From JANMJD01 sp963828405 (GTDB taxonomy: Bacteria > Actinomycetota > Acidimicrobiia > Acidimicrobiales > Ilumatobacteraceae), in NCBI GenBank assembly GCA_963828405.1, contig CAWHEG010000031.1, forward strand, positions 1,488,001 to 1,552,000: 64,000 nucleotides of DNA, read 5' to 3'. A program made the position numbers and the translations under genes. Below the pieces are notes generated by a model. That model saw only the letters and a list, made by a program, of their open reading frames with translations. It was not told where the DNA came from and did no database searches. Position 1 is the first letter of the stretch, and each line of letters opens with the position of its first letter. Below, piece by piece: positions 44,145 through 53,600 of the stretch.

Positions 44145-45015
44145 GTCGCCTGAAATCGAAGTCGGTACCGAGCATGTCGACGAGTCGCTCGTTGGACTCG
44201 GCGAGGCGGGCATCGAGGAACCGGGTGGCATCGTCGTCGATCGGCGGGTAGCTGCGGGCGTTGTGCACCTCATAGACGGCCGTGTGCCGCGGCAGGCCGA
44301 GGAACTCGAGCGTGCGGGTGTAGGCCGTGTGGGGATCGGCGAACATCGACGCCGCCGACAACGCCAGCACACGATCGGGACCGAACGTGTTCCACAGGCG
44401 TTGGATCTGTGTCGCGTACTGCCCACGCGAGGCGTAGGAGTGGTGCTGGTGGGAGAAGCTGGTGGCCGCCGGGTCGGCGAGCAGGCGTGCCTCCTCGCCC
44501 TCGAGCCTTCCCTCCTCGGCGCGCAGCGCAGCGGCGAAGTCGAGCGTCTCGAACTGCCGGGCGGACTCGTGGGCCCACTGGCTGTGGGCCCGCTCGATCG
44601 GGTCGCGCAGGACCACGATCACCCGGGCGTCGGGCAGCGCGGCCTTGATGCGCCCCGGGGCCGCCGGGTGGAACATGTAGTACGGCGAGCCCTCGCCGAC
44701 CGTGTGGGGCCCCTTCCACAGCGGCACCCGGTCGGGGTCGATCGGGAAGTGGGCGCGGTACCAGCCCATCGAGGCGGTCGCGTTGGTGTCGAAGTAGTGC
44801 ACGCCCTTGCCGAGCCGCACCGCGCCGACGTCGGGGTGCTGCACGAGGTAGCGGTAGAGCGAGGTCGTGCCGGCGCGCTGGGCCCCGGCGATCACGAAGT
44901 CCGGCCTCAGCCGGAGGGGCGCGGTCGCCCGGGCGAGGGGAAAGGTCACCCGGCGGCCGGCGGCGGCCAGCCGTCGGCGGGTCGGGGCAGGGATCTTGCG
45001 GAGCAGGGGATTCAT
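44137..45015 (-). CDS. Sulfotransferase (PAPS-dependent type)
   Basis: Sulfotransferase of 292 residues. The 5'-phosphosulfate loop is VIAGAQRAGTTSLYRYLV near residue 42, and the 3'-phosphate motif VVLRDPIERAHSQW near 130, with YYMFHPAAPGRI between, as in the NodH/heparan N-deacetylase-type family. It probably adds sulfate to a sugar of the polymer made by this operon. ATG 45015 overlaps the upstream kinase-like stop in ATGA. No signal peptide, so it acts in the cytoplasm on the lipid-linked unit or precursor. Confidence 0.9.
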   Translation of the reverse strand: MNPLLRKIPAPTRRRLAAAGRRVTFPLARATAPLRLRPDFVIAGAQRAGTTSLYRYLVQHPDVGAVRLGKGVHYFDTNATASMGWYRAHFPIDPDRVPLWKGPHTVGEGSPYYMFHPAAPGRIKAALPDARVIVVLRDPIERAHSQWAHESARQFETLDFAAALRAEEGRLEGEEARLLADPAATSFSHQHHSYASRGQYATQIQRLWNTFGPDRVLALSAASMFADPHTAYTRTLEFLGLPRHTAVYEVHNARSYPPIDDDATRFLDARLAESNERLVDMLGTDFDFRRRD

Positions 45016-46178
45016 CGGGCGACCTCGTATCGGGCGACGTTCCGGGCCAGCTCGTGGCACCACGAAGTCAGGTTCGGGCTGGGGGATTCGATCGAATCGT
45101 GCTCGTAGCGGACGAGCAGCTCGGCGAGGTAGGCGTCGTGCGTGGCGGCCCGCCCGCCCGGCTCGACGTGGAACAGGAGCACGTCGAGCGAGCCGCGCAG
45201 CTCGGCGAGGGCCGCGGCGATGGTCCGTCCCCGGCGGTGGACGGCACGCTGCAGCTGGAAGTGGAGCCGGTCGAACCCGACCGGCACGCCCGAGGCGAAG
45301 CGCTCCCAGTCCCACACGGCGACGCGGTCACGTCCCGCCGACATGTTCCACGGGACGAAATCGCCGTGCCAGGCGCCGACGGTGACCGTGGTGTCGCCGT
45401 GCTCCTCGAGCAGGCGTGCGGCGGCGGGCGCGGCCAGCGCGTGGCCTGCGGCCCGGCGCAGGAGCGACCGGGCGAAGTCGGTGGCGCCGAGGCGCAGGTC
45501 GTGGGTACCGGTGGCCCGCTCGATCGCCGCCGCTGCGTCCAGATGGGTCAGCGGCCGGCGTGATGCCCGGGCGGCCACGGGCGACAGGGCGAGCCAGTCG
45601 ACGCCGTCGAGCGTGCCGGTCCCGATGACCCGGGGGACGGCCACCGGTCCGAGGTCGCGGCGACCGAGCTCGTCGAGCGCGGCCCGCTCACCGGACAGCA
45701 GCTCGGTCGTCAGGTCGTTCCAGGCCAGCTTGGCGAACGCCAGCGTGCGCCCGGCGCGGTCGATCGCCTGGACGACGGGCTTCTGGTTGGCCCGTGGCGG
45801 CCCGCAGAGCACGACCAACGTGTGGATCGGCAGACGGAGCTCGTCGCGCAGCACGTCGACGAGGGAGACGGGGCCGGCGACGATCCCGATCCGCTCGTGG
45901 TCGCGCACTGCGGCACGTCCGAGCAGCGCCGCCGTTCCCGCGGCGTCGCGTAGGCGACGCGGCCACGGGCGGTCGAGGCTGCGCCGTCCGGCGGCCGCGG
46001 CGATGGCGCTCGGCGACCATGGCAGCAGCTGATGGGCCGTGGCGGCACTGGGGGCGGCGACGTACCGGTGGGCCGCCGGCGGCGCGCCGTTCCAACGGCC
46101 GACGGAGGCCTCGGCGCCCCACACGGCCCGGGCGATGGCCGCGACGTGCTCGGAGAACGGGTGCTCAGACGAGGACAC
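45012..46178 (-). CDS. APH-fold small-molecule kinase-like protein in polysaccharide operon
   Basis: Protein of 388 residues whose C-terminal half has the aminoglycoside phosphotransferase catalytic loop AWHGDFVPWNMS (HxD....N, near 270) and the Mg-binding VAVWDWERF. A Lys in LAFAKLAW (near 150) may anchor ATP. The N-terminal ~100 residues are not recognised. It lies between the polymerase and sulfotransferase genes with overlaps on both sides, so a resistance role is unlikely; it may phosphorylate a sugar or a carrier. GTG 46178 start. Confidence 0.72.
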   Translation of the reverse strand: MSSSEHPFSEHVAAIARAVWGAEASVGRWNGAPPAAHRYVAAPSAATAHQLLPWSPSAIAAAAGRRSLDRPWPRRLRDAAGTAALLGRAAVRDHERIGIVAGPVSLVDVLRDELRLPIHTLVVLCGPPRANQKPVVQAIDRAGRTLAFAKLAWNDLTTELLSGERAALDELGRRDLGPVAVPRVIGTGTLDGVDWLALSPVAARASRRPLTHLDAAAAIERATGTHDLRLGATDFARSLLRRAAGHALAAPAAARLLEEHGDTTVTVGAWHGDFVPWNMSAGRDRVAVWDWERFASGVPVGFDRLHFQLQRAVHRRGRTIAAALAELRGSLDVLLFHVEPGGRAATHDAYLAELLVRYEHDSIESPSPNLTSWCHELARNVARYEVAR

Positions 46179-47442
46179 GGGTCGCCTCCGGCCGGGGTTG
46201 CCAGCGGGACGTCTGGTCCGGCGGCCGACAGGCCAGCCCGACGGCCACGAGGATGATCGGCAGCGACTGCGGGAGCAGGTTGTAGAAGAACATCTGGGCG
46301 GCGCCGACGATCACCGTGACCGAGACGACGATCGAGAAGCGGTCGACGCGCCGGCAGGCCGCCATGATCGAGGCCCCCGCCCAGGCGAGGTAGAGCCCGA
46401 GGCCGACGAAACCGTGGGCGAACATCACCAGCCAGAACTGCCCGTGGGTGCCGATCGGCGGGGAGTAGGGGTTCTTCGACGGGCGGGGCCCGCCGTTGCC
46501 GAAGATCGGTGACGACGTCGCCCCGTCGAAGGCCTCCTTGTAGATGCCGGCGCGGGCGTCGGTCGAGCGTTCCGAGGAGAGCCGCTCGACGAGGGTGGTC
46601 TTCAGCGGCGTGGCCAGGATGAGCAGCGTGAGCGCGACGCCACCGACGATCATCGCCACGAGCACGGCGGGCCGGCCGCCGAACACGGCGCGTACGGCGT
46701 AGATCACGGCGAACATCAGCAGGCTGAGCCACAGCCCCCGGTTGACCGACCGGATGATCGGGATCATCGCCAGGACGAGGCCGACGACGCCGAGCACACG
46801 CCGCCACCTGATGGCCGACATCACCCAGCTGAGCACGAAGAACGGGGTGAGCAGGCCGAGGTTGCCGCCCCATTCGTTGGTGAACGGGAACAGCGTCTTG
46901 GGGCGCACGACGGCGACGCCGAACTGGTCCTGCTGCTGGGCGAAGCCGGGCCGGATCATGTTCACGACCAGCTCGTTCGACTTGATGCCGTTGGGCAGCA
47001 CGATGCCGGCGAGGGTCTGGGGGAGGCGACCGGTGGGGGCGAGCAGACCGAGGTAGCCGCCGATCACCGCGGCGATCCAGAACCAGGCGATCCAATCGGC
47101 GAACTTCTCGCGGGTGACGCGTCGCTCGTTGAAGACGTAGATCGCCAGGCCGGCCGCGGTGAGCAACGCCGTCGTGCGGAACCCGAAGGCGAACAGCCGG
47201 CTGGCGCGGTCGAGCCGGAACACCGTGATCACGCACCAGGCGACGAACGTGAGGAAGAGCCCGACGCTGGGCGGGACGATGAACGTGCGGCGGGTCAGCA
47301 CCCAGATCCACAGCGGGATGGCGGCGAAGCACCACGAGAGGTCGCCGAAACCGAGCGCCCACCACAGCGGGTTGAGCGCGAACAGGGCGAACACCATCCA
47401 CCCCGGTCGCAGGAGCGGCTGATGGGTGGGGAGCGAACCCAC
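46165..47442 (-). CDS. O-antigen ligase/polymerase-like membrane protein (Wzy type)
   Basis: Integral membrane protein of 425 residues with about 10-12 helices. A long extracytoplasmic loop (about residues 300-345) carries SSERSTDARAGIYKEAFDGA and FGNGGPR, resembling the Wzy_C/RfaL loop in which a periplasmic Arg/His pair does the polymerisation, followed by IGTHGQFWLVMFAHGFVGLG. It would join repeat units outside the membrane. The start is GTG 47442, directly after the GT2 stop, and its end overlaps the kinase-like gene by 14 nt. Confidence 0.85.
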   Translation of the reverse strand: MGSLPTHQPLLRPGWMVFALFALNPLWWALGFGDLSWCFAAIPLWIWVLTRRTFIVPPSVGLFLTFVAWCVITVFRLDRASRLFAFGFRTTALLTAAGLAIYVFNERRVTREKFADWIAWFWIAAVIGGYLGLLAPTGRLPQTLAGIVLPNGIKSNELVVNMIRPGFAQQQDQFGVAVVRPKTLFPFTNEWGGNLGLLTPFFVLSWVMSAIRWRRVLGVVGLVLAMIPIIRSVNRGLWLSLLMFAVIYAVRAVFGGRPAVLVAMIVGGVALTLLILATPLKTTLVERLSSERSTDARAGIYKEAFDGATSSPIFGNGGPRPSKNPYSPPIGTHGQFWLVMFAHGFVGLGLYLAWAGASIMAACRRVDRFSIVVSVTVIVGAAQMFFYNLLPQSLPIILVAVGLACRPPDQTSRWQPRPEATRVLV

Positions 47443-48369
47443 TCAGATCCCTCGGCCGGCCTTGTGGGCGAGCTTGAGCGCGGTGCCCGGTGTGATCGCC
47501 CTGGCAACCACGGCGAGGGCGACCGGCCAACGCCGCTCGAGCGGCCAGCGACCGAGGACGGCGCCCACCTCGCGCAGGCACTCCCTGCGCCGGCCGCTGG
47601 CGGCCAGGGCGAAGGCCACCTGCCCGCGCAGGCGGGCCTCGGCCCGGCGGTGGTCGTGGAACTCGGGGTGTTTGCGGAGCAGGTAGCGCTGGGCGTCGAC
47701 GATCATCGACCACCGGTCGGCGAAGAACGACGCCTGGTGCCAGCGCACGATGACCAGCGGTTCGATGACGCAGCGGACCGTCGTCGCCTTCGCCGCGCGC
47801 AGTAGGAAGTCGTAGTCCTCCGAGTAGCCGCCGGGGATCTCCTCGTCGACGCTGCCGATCGCCGCGACGAGCGAACGACGGAACAGGAACGACGACGGGT
47901 GGGCCTCGGTGGTGCGGTCGTGGAGCAGGTGCTCGACCGACAGCGACGCCACCGGTGAGGGCCGATCGTGGTTCTCGCCGTCGAAGGTGACCCGGATGCC
48001 CGTCGTCACGAAGGAGCAGTCGGGGTGGGCCCGGAGCGCGTCGATCTGGCGGTCCAGCTTGCCGGGGAGCCACTCGTCATCGTCGTCGCAGAAGGCGACG
48101 ATCTCGCCGGAGGAGTGATCCATCCCGCAGTTGCGGGCGCCGGGGAGGCCGGGTTTGCGGTCGTTGGCGATCGCCCGCACGGTGCGTCCCGGTCGCTCGA
48201 GGTTGCGCGAATCGTCGACCTCGGTCTGGTCGTAGACCACGGTGATGTCGATCGAGCCCGGGTACTGCTGGCCGAGGATCGCATCGATCGCCTTGGTGAG
48301 CAGTTCCGGGCGGTTGCGGGTGGCGATCACCACCGAGACGTCGGGGAGGAAGGCGGGGGGAGTTGTCAT
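47443..48369 (-). CDS. Family 2 glycosyltransferase
   Basis: GT-A glycosyltransferase of 308 residues: VSVVIATRNRPELLTKAIDA at the N-terminus, KPGLPGARNCGMDHSSGEIV, the DXD-type FCDDDDEWLPGKLDRQI near 95, and GGYSEDYDFLLRAAK with the ED catalytic base near 200. The C-terminal ~80 residues form helices. It would add one sugar to the lipid-linked unit. ATG 48369 overlaps the upstream sulfotransferase stop in ATGA. Only this GT and the Alg13/14-like pair are present, so either the repeat unit is short or other GTs are elsewhere. Confidence 0.9.
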   Translation of the reverse strand: MTTPPAFLPDVSVVIATRNRPELLTKAIDAILGQQYPGSIDITVVYDQTEVDDSRNLERPGRTVRAIANDRKPGLPGARNCGMDHSSGEIVAFCDDDDEWLPGKLDRQIDALRAHPDCSFVTTGIRVTFDGENHDRPSPVASLSVEHLLHDRTTEAHPSSFLFRRSLVAAIGSVDEEIPGGYSEDYDFLLRAAKATTVRCVIEPLVIVRWHQASFFADRWSMIVDAQRYLLRKHPEFHDHRRAEARLRGQVAFALAASGRRRECLREVGAVLGRWPLERRWPVALAVVARAITPGTALKLAHKAGRGI

Positions 48370-49283
48370 CGGCAGAGCACCAGTCGCAGCGGGAGGGTGA
48401 GGAGTTCGACGATCGCCTTCGGCGACCGCCGCATCGTTCGGCGCCACGAATCGTCGGTCCGGATGGTGACGGAACCCGTGGCGAATCGTACCGGGTTTCC
48501 CGACACTGTGTGATCGGTCGACAGCGACACGTGGCCATCTGGCCATCGGGGCGCGTGCACACCGGTGTCGGCGGCGATCAGGGAGTCGACCCGCTCGCTC
48601 AACTCGTCGGGGCGGTTGGTGAACCGCTCGTAGACGAGTCGGGTCGAGGGCCTGCGCAACCCGGCGAGGAGGAACAGCAGGTGGTGGCTGGTCCAGCGGG
48701 CGCCGGCGTGCCAAGGCCCGAGACGCTCCATGTCCTCGGTCCCGCCCGTCTCGGAGCGGGCGACCACCTTCGCCCACGAGTTGGCCACGCCACGGGGGTC
48801 GCGCACGACGTGGAGCAGTCGCACCTCGACTCCCGGCACATGGCGCAGCAGGAACAGGTAGGACGGGTGCTTGGAGGAGTCGACGAGCACCTTGCCGCTC
48901 CCCGCTTCGTCGGCGATGGCGGCGTACAGGCGGGCCAGGTGAGTGGTGAGCTGCTCGAACGCCTCACGGAAACGTTTCGGCCCGAGACGCGGCCAGACGA
49001 GGAAGGGGATGTAGCGGTTGCGATCGGCGGCCCGCTGCCAGGCGAGCACCGCCTCGCCGTCGAGACCGTCCCAGCCGCCGAAGGCCCGCTCGACGATCCT
49101 GGTCCACACCGGGCACGAACGGACCGGCACGCCGCAGCCGCAGGGCTCGTCGCGCAGCACGCCGCGCTCCCAGAAGTGGGTCATCTCGCCGAGCGCGATC
49201 AGGTGGCCCTCGCTGGCCAGCGCCCGCTCGATCAACGTGGTGCCACTGCGCCCGACGGCACCGATGTAGACGACGGGGATCAT
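48366..49283 (-). CDS. Sulfotransferase family protein (second)
   Basis: Sulfotransferase-like protein of 305 residues. The PAPS loop is VVYIGAVGRSGTTLIERAL at the very N-terminus, and the 3'-phosphate motif is HVVRDPRGVANSWAKVV near 162. A Cys-rich insert, EPCGCGVPVRSCPVW (about 45-60), is typical of a bacterial subgroup and may bind metal. It differs clearly from the sulfotransferase at 44-45 kb, so the two probably sulfate different positions. ATG 49283 overlaps the Alg13-like stop. Confidence 0.87.
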   Translation of the reverse strand: MIPVVYIGAVGRSGTTLIERALASEGHLIALGEMTHFWERGVLRDEPCGCGVPVRSCPVWTRIVERAFGGWDGLDGEAVLAWQRAADRNRYIPFLVWPRLGPKRFREAFEQLTTHLARLYAAIADEAGSGKVLVDSSKHPSYLFLLRHVPGVEVRLLHVVRDPRGVANSWAKVVARSETGGTEDMERLGPWHAGARWTSHHLLFLLAGLRRPSTRLVYERFTNRPDELSERVDSLIAADTGVHAPRWPDGHVSLSTDHTVSGNPVRFATGSVTIRTDDSWRRTMRRSPKAIVELLTLPLRLVLCR

Positions 49284-49831
49284 GGGATACGTCGGAAGAG
49301 CAGCCGCTGGCGAAACGGCCGGGGGGCCAGCTTCTCGGCGACGAGGTCGCTCACCAGCGTCCCGAAACGCAGCGCAGCGGCCACCGAGTCGCCCGACTCC
49401 GTGACACGCGGGGCGCGACCGGCGACGGCGAGACCGATGTGCTCGCCCAGTTGGTCGACCGACGAGATCGACACGATGCGGCCCTGCTCGGCGAGATGAG
49501 CGCAGAAACGCATCTGGTGGTCGTCGACGTGCTCGCCGCGGCTCGGATCGCGCGGGATGACGAGCGGCAGGTGACCCGAGCGGCGGACCGCCGAGATGGT
49601 GCCCGGCCCGCCGTGGCAGACGACGGATGTCGCCGCGAGGAGCTCGACCTCCATGTCGACGGCGCTCATGAACTCGACGGTCGTCACCGCCGGGGTGGCA
49701 GCGGTGCTGCCTCGCTGGATGATGACGTCGGTGGTCTCGAACCCCGAGGCGGCCTGGATGACCCAGTCGAGGAAGCGGGGGAAGGGATGATGGTCGGTGC
49801 CGACGGTCCCGAACACGCGATGCACGGTCAC
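49280..49831 (-). CDS. Alg13/PssE-like glycosyltransferase catalytic subunit
   Basis: Protein of 183 residues equal to the C-terminal, donor-binding half of a GT28 enzyme: RVFGTVGTDHHPFPRFLDWV and VVCHGGPGTISAVRRSGHLP (the GGxGT sugar-nucleotide loop), followed by IPRDPSRGEHVDDHQMRF. In the family it works with a membrane-anchored Alg14-like partner, which is the gene just upstream. GTG 49831 overlaps that gene's stop by 4 nt (GTGA), implying one-to-one expression. Confidence 0.87.
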   Translation of the reverse strand: MTVHRVFGTVGTDHHPFPRFLDWVIQAASGFETTDVIIQRGSTAATPAVTTVEFMSAVDMEVELLAATSVVCHGGPGTISAVRRSGHLPLVIPRDPSRGEHVDDHQMRFCAHLAEQGRIVSISSVDQLGEHIGLAVAGRAPRVTESGDSVAAALRFGTLVSDLVAEKLAPRPFRQRLLFRRIP

Positions 49832-50367
49832 AGCAGCCGTCCGATCTGGGCCGATCCCGGGAACAGCCGGGCCTGGTGCTCGTCCTGGGTCACGAACAGG
49901 TCGGTCACCGGCGAGCACAGGCGCGCCGTGAGGGTGCGCGTGTCCAGCCGGTCGATCACCTCGATGTAGACGGTGTGGGCGCCGTGGGCCTTGCCCAGCC
50001 AGAAGAACGGCACGGCGAGGGCGGCTCCGGACGACACGATCACGTCGGGCCGTTCGCGCCGGATGATCCGCCACGACAGGCGGAGGTTGCGCCACAGGTT
50101 GGCGAGGTTGCGTGTCGTGGGGTGGTAGCCCCACACCACCCGCTCGTCGGCGAGCAGGCTCTCGGCGTCCGGGAGCTGGAAGGTCACCCACACCCGATCG
50201 TGCTGTTCGGACCAGGCGCCGAGCTGGAGCAGCTGGGCGAGGTGGCCGCCGGCGGACCCGACGAACATCACCCGCAGCTTCTCGGGACGCTCGAGGAGCG
50301 CCTTGGCCGACATGCGGCCGTCGGTCGCCTCGACGTGTCTGCGTTGGGATGAGCGAAGGTTCAGCAT
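49828..50367 (-). CDS. Alg14/PssD-like glycosyltransferase partner subunit
   Basis: Protein of 179 residues, N-terminal half of a split GT28 enzyme: VMFVGSAGGHLAQLLQL, VWGYHPTTRNLANLWRNLRL, VIVSSGAALAVPFFWLGKAH and VYIEVIDRLDTRTLT are Alg14-like. It recruits the catalytic Alg13-like subunit to the membrane and acceptor lipid. ATG 50367 has GAGG upstream and gives the full protein; ATG 50313 is a shorter option. It is the first gene of the polysaccharide operon, so its promoter must lie in 50368-50687. No gene for the initiating sugar-phosphate transferase is present. Confidence 0.86.
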   Translation of the reverse strand: MLNLRSSQRRHVEATDGRMSAKALLERPEKLRVMFVGSAGGHLAQLLQLGAWSEQHDRVWVTFQLPDAESLLADERVVWGYHPTTRNLANLWRNLRLSWRIIRRERPDVIVSSGAALAVPFFWLGKAHGAHTVYIEVIDRLDTRTLTARLCSPVTDLFVTQDEHQARLFPGSAQIGRLL

Positions 50368-50687
50368 GGGGGCCTCAACGAGTCCTGAGAGCAGAGGGTG
50401 AACAAGCGGCACTGCGAGTGATGTTGTAGCACGACGACGAAGCCGCCTGAGCCATCAGACGGACGCTGCGTGTCGTGATCACACATTCTGTACCGCTGAG
50501 CGACGGAATGATGACGGGGGCCTCGATCTTCTTGATGCGATTCAGAGGTACTCCTGCCTCTCGGCCTCGACGAGTGGGCGCGTTCACGCACAGCGTCGAG
50601 ATTCTCGACTTGAGCGCCGAAGGGTCGGGAAGCGCTCCATGTGGCAGTCGCGCGCATGGCGGGCGACGACGCTGCGTGTTCCATGGC
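50368..50687. other. 320-bp intergenic region upstream of the polysaccharide operon
   Basis: No gene supported. GC and codon pattern drop here relative to neighbours. It must contain the operon promoter (minus strand); a palindrome GTGATCAC lies at 50475-50482, and TACAACAT on the minus strand near 50428-50435 is a weak -10-like match. A 107-codon frame (50361-50684) starts right after the propeller stop but has poor codon character. Confidence 0.5.
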
Positions 50688-53600
50688 TCAGGCGGCCTTG
50701 ACGATCACTCGTACCCGGCGGTTGAACCGATCGACGACGACGAGGTCGCCATTTGGCAGCGCCGAGGCCGTCGTGAAGCGATTGCCGCGGGCGTAGACCG
50801 CCAGATCGCCGTCGCCGCTGAAGCCGGCCGTACCCACCCCGACGGTCGTCGAGATCACGCCGTCGGCGTTGACGTAGCGGATCCGGTTGTTGTTCATGTC
50901 GCAGACGTAGTAACCGCCGGTGGCCCGCACGACGAGGCAGACGGGCTTGTGGAGGTCGGCCAACGTCGCCGGGCCGCCGTCGCCTCCGGCGGTGTTCAAC
51001 CCCGTGCCGGCGACCGTCTGGATGACGCCGTTGACGTCGATGAGGCGGACCCGGTTGTTGTCGTAGTCGGCGATCAGCACTCCGTCGGGGCCGACCGCGA
51101 CTCCGTACGGGTTGTTCAGGCGGGCGGTCGTGGCACTGATCCCGTCGCCGTTGTACCCGGCCGTGCCGGTGCCGGCGACGGTGGTGATGATCCCGGTGGT
51201 CGCCACCTTGCGGATCCGCTGGTTCGCACGGTCGGCGATGTACATGTTGCCAGTGGCGTCCCAGGCCACGTCGTAGGGGCTCGAGAGCCTGGCCGACGTC
51301 GCCTGGATGTTGTCGCCGTTGAAGCCGCTCGACCCGGTGCCGGCGATGGTGGTGATCACGCCGTTGGCGGCGACCCGGCGGATCCTGTGATTGCCGGTGT
51401 CGATGATCACCACCTGGCCGCTCGGGTCGATGCGGACCCGGGCTGGGCCGCGCAGCAGTGCGCCGGTCGCCGGGCCGCCATCACCGGTCGAGCCGGCGGT
51501 GCCCGTGCCCGCAAAGGCGTTGATCGTGCCATCGGGGGCGACGTAGCGCACCCGGTTGCCGCCCAGTTCGGCGATGTAGAAGCCGCCCAGCGCGTCGCCG
51601 GCGACGCCGAACGGATCGTTGAGCCCGGCCGCCGTGGCCGGACCGCCGTTGCCCGTCGACGTGCTGCCGCCGTTGCCGGCGACGGTCGAGATGATCCCGT
51701 TGCCGCATCCGTAGACCGACCAGCGGATCGCCCGGTCGAAGAGGGTGTACATCGCCGTCGTCCACTTGGCGATCGAGGTCTTCTCGGCAGGGAAGCCGAG
51801 GCGGCAGGCCGGGGCGTTGGAGCCGTCGGCGAGCAGGGCCCCGGTCCGGTAGACGAACTCGCTCGGCTTGTCGCCGCCCGCTGTGGCCACCGTCGTGACC
51901 ACGGCCGCCGAGGCCGCCGGCACCCCCCAGGTGATCGGTCGCGCCGTCGACACGACGGGCACGGCGCCGACCTGCGGGCTGACGAGCGGGTGGAGCGGGG
52001 CGGCGATCGTCACCGCAGTGGCGCTGACGGTGCCCTGGTCGGCGACGGCCGTCATCCCCATCTCGTCGTAGATCATCTGGGTGGCGGCGAACACGGGCAC
52101 CGGGACCTGGGCGAACTTGGTGCCCACCTTGACCTGGTCGCTCGTCGCCGACAGGTACACCAGCAGCTTGCCCGTGGCGTCGGCGGCGGTGACGGTGTCG
52201 TCGTCGGCGTACACCGGCACGAAGCCGAGCTGGGTGAGCCGTGTCCTCACCTTGAGGTCGGCGTCGCTGATCACCGTGGCATTGCCGACGACCATCATGA
52301 CCTCGCCACCGTTGAGCGGCCGGGTGATCGTCACGGCCGCCGAGTGGCTGTCGACGCCTGCCGTGCCGTTGAGCACGAAGTTCATCGTGAACTGGTTGCC
52401 CACCGACTCGCCGATCTGGCCACCGACGGTGCCGTCGTAGGCGCAGTAGTACATCGAGGCCGGGGGGAGCGTCCGCGGGAACTGGCAGTCGCCCTGCCCG
52501 TTGAGGTTGCCGTGCAGCGAACTCGACACCGAGGTGACGTCCATCGGCTGGAGTTCGTTGTCGTTCCACATGGCGACGGCCCAGCGCACCGTGCCGGAGG
52601 GGAACGGCGCGGTGATCGGCCCGACGACGGTGCGGATGTCGGCGCCGCGGTAGGCGGTCAGCGACTTCACCGTCGTGCGGTCCGACAGGGTGACGGCCTG
52701 GCCGTCGTTCGCCGCCACCGAGGTGGTGACGGTGGTCAGGGTGGCGTTGGCCAGCGGCGGGATCGTCTGTGGGTAGCTGCAGCTGAACGAACCGCCGGCG
52801 GCGACCGTCGTCGGGGCGCAGGTGCCGAGGCCGGTGACGTTGCCGCTGAGCGAATCGGTGAACGACGACAGGGCGAGCGCGGTGGCGCCGGGGTTGGTGA
52901 CCACGAGCGTCACGGTCACCTGGTCGCCGGCGGCGAGGACGAGATGGTGGTCGACGCTGCGGCGGACCCACGGGCGCGTCGGCCAGGCGAAGCGGGCGGT
53001 GCGGCCGTGGGGGACCCCGGCGACGGCGGACGTGTCGCCACCGATGTACAGGCCCGACGGTTCCGCCTCGACGGTGAGGATGCCGCGGAAGCCGTTGGCC
53101 GGGGCGCTCCACGACAGGGCGTGTCCATTGACCGGGTCGAGCGCCCCGAGCTGGAACCGGCTGTCGGTCTGATGCTCCCAGTCGAGGTAGCGGAAGTGTC
53201 CGCCGATGTAGACGGCGTTCGTCGTGGCGGCGACGGACTCGATCGTGTCACCGGGCCGGGCGGTCCACACCGGCAGCGTCGGCCCGTTGGCGGTGGCGTC
53301 GAAGGCGTTGACCGAGTCGCAGGCCGGGTAGTAGAGGTGGCCGGACGACACGACGTAGAACCGGCTGCCGTCGGGCGAGTAGGCGATGTCGCGCATCCAA
53401 CCGACCCGGCCACCTGAGCAGGGCTGGGTGTAGATCGTCGTCGTCCATGGCGTGACGCCGGCCGCAGCGGGGTTCGACACGTCGAGCACCGTGACCAGCG
53501 GCCGGGGGAGCCCCTCGACGGTGAGGAAGTTGCCGATCACCGCCAGTCGGCCGCCGTCGGGGCTGAGGGTCATCGCCCGCACGCCACCCTCGGATGCGTC

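Noticed and set aside
45012..46178. Aminoglycoside resistance gene
   Set aside because: Only the general APH catalytic fold is seen; the operon context is polysaccharide synthesis and nothing indicates drug modification.
50361..50684. A 107-residue gene between the propeller and the polysaccharide operon
   Set aside because: Its codons lack the C-ending bias, there is no recognisable motif, and it overlaps the likely promoter and the alg14-like start.
50475..53417. A 980-codon plus-strand frame opposite the giant propeller gene
   Set aside because: Repetitive Asp/Val/Gly/Arg composition mirrors the propeller repeats; the minus-strand protein has clear signal peptide and repeats.
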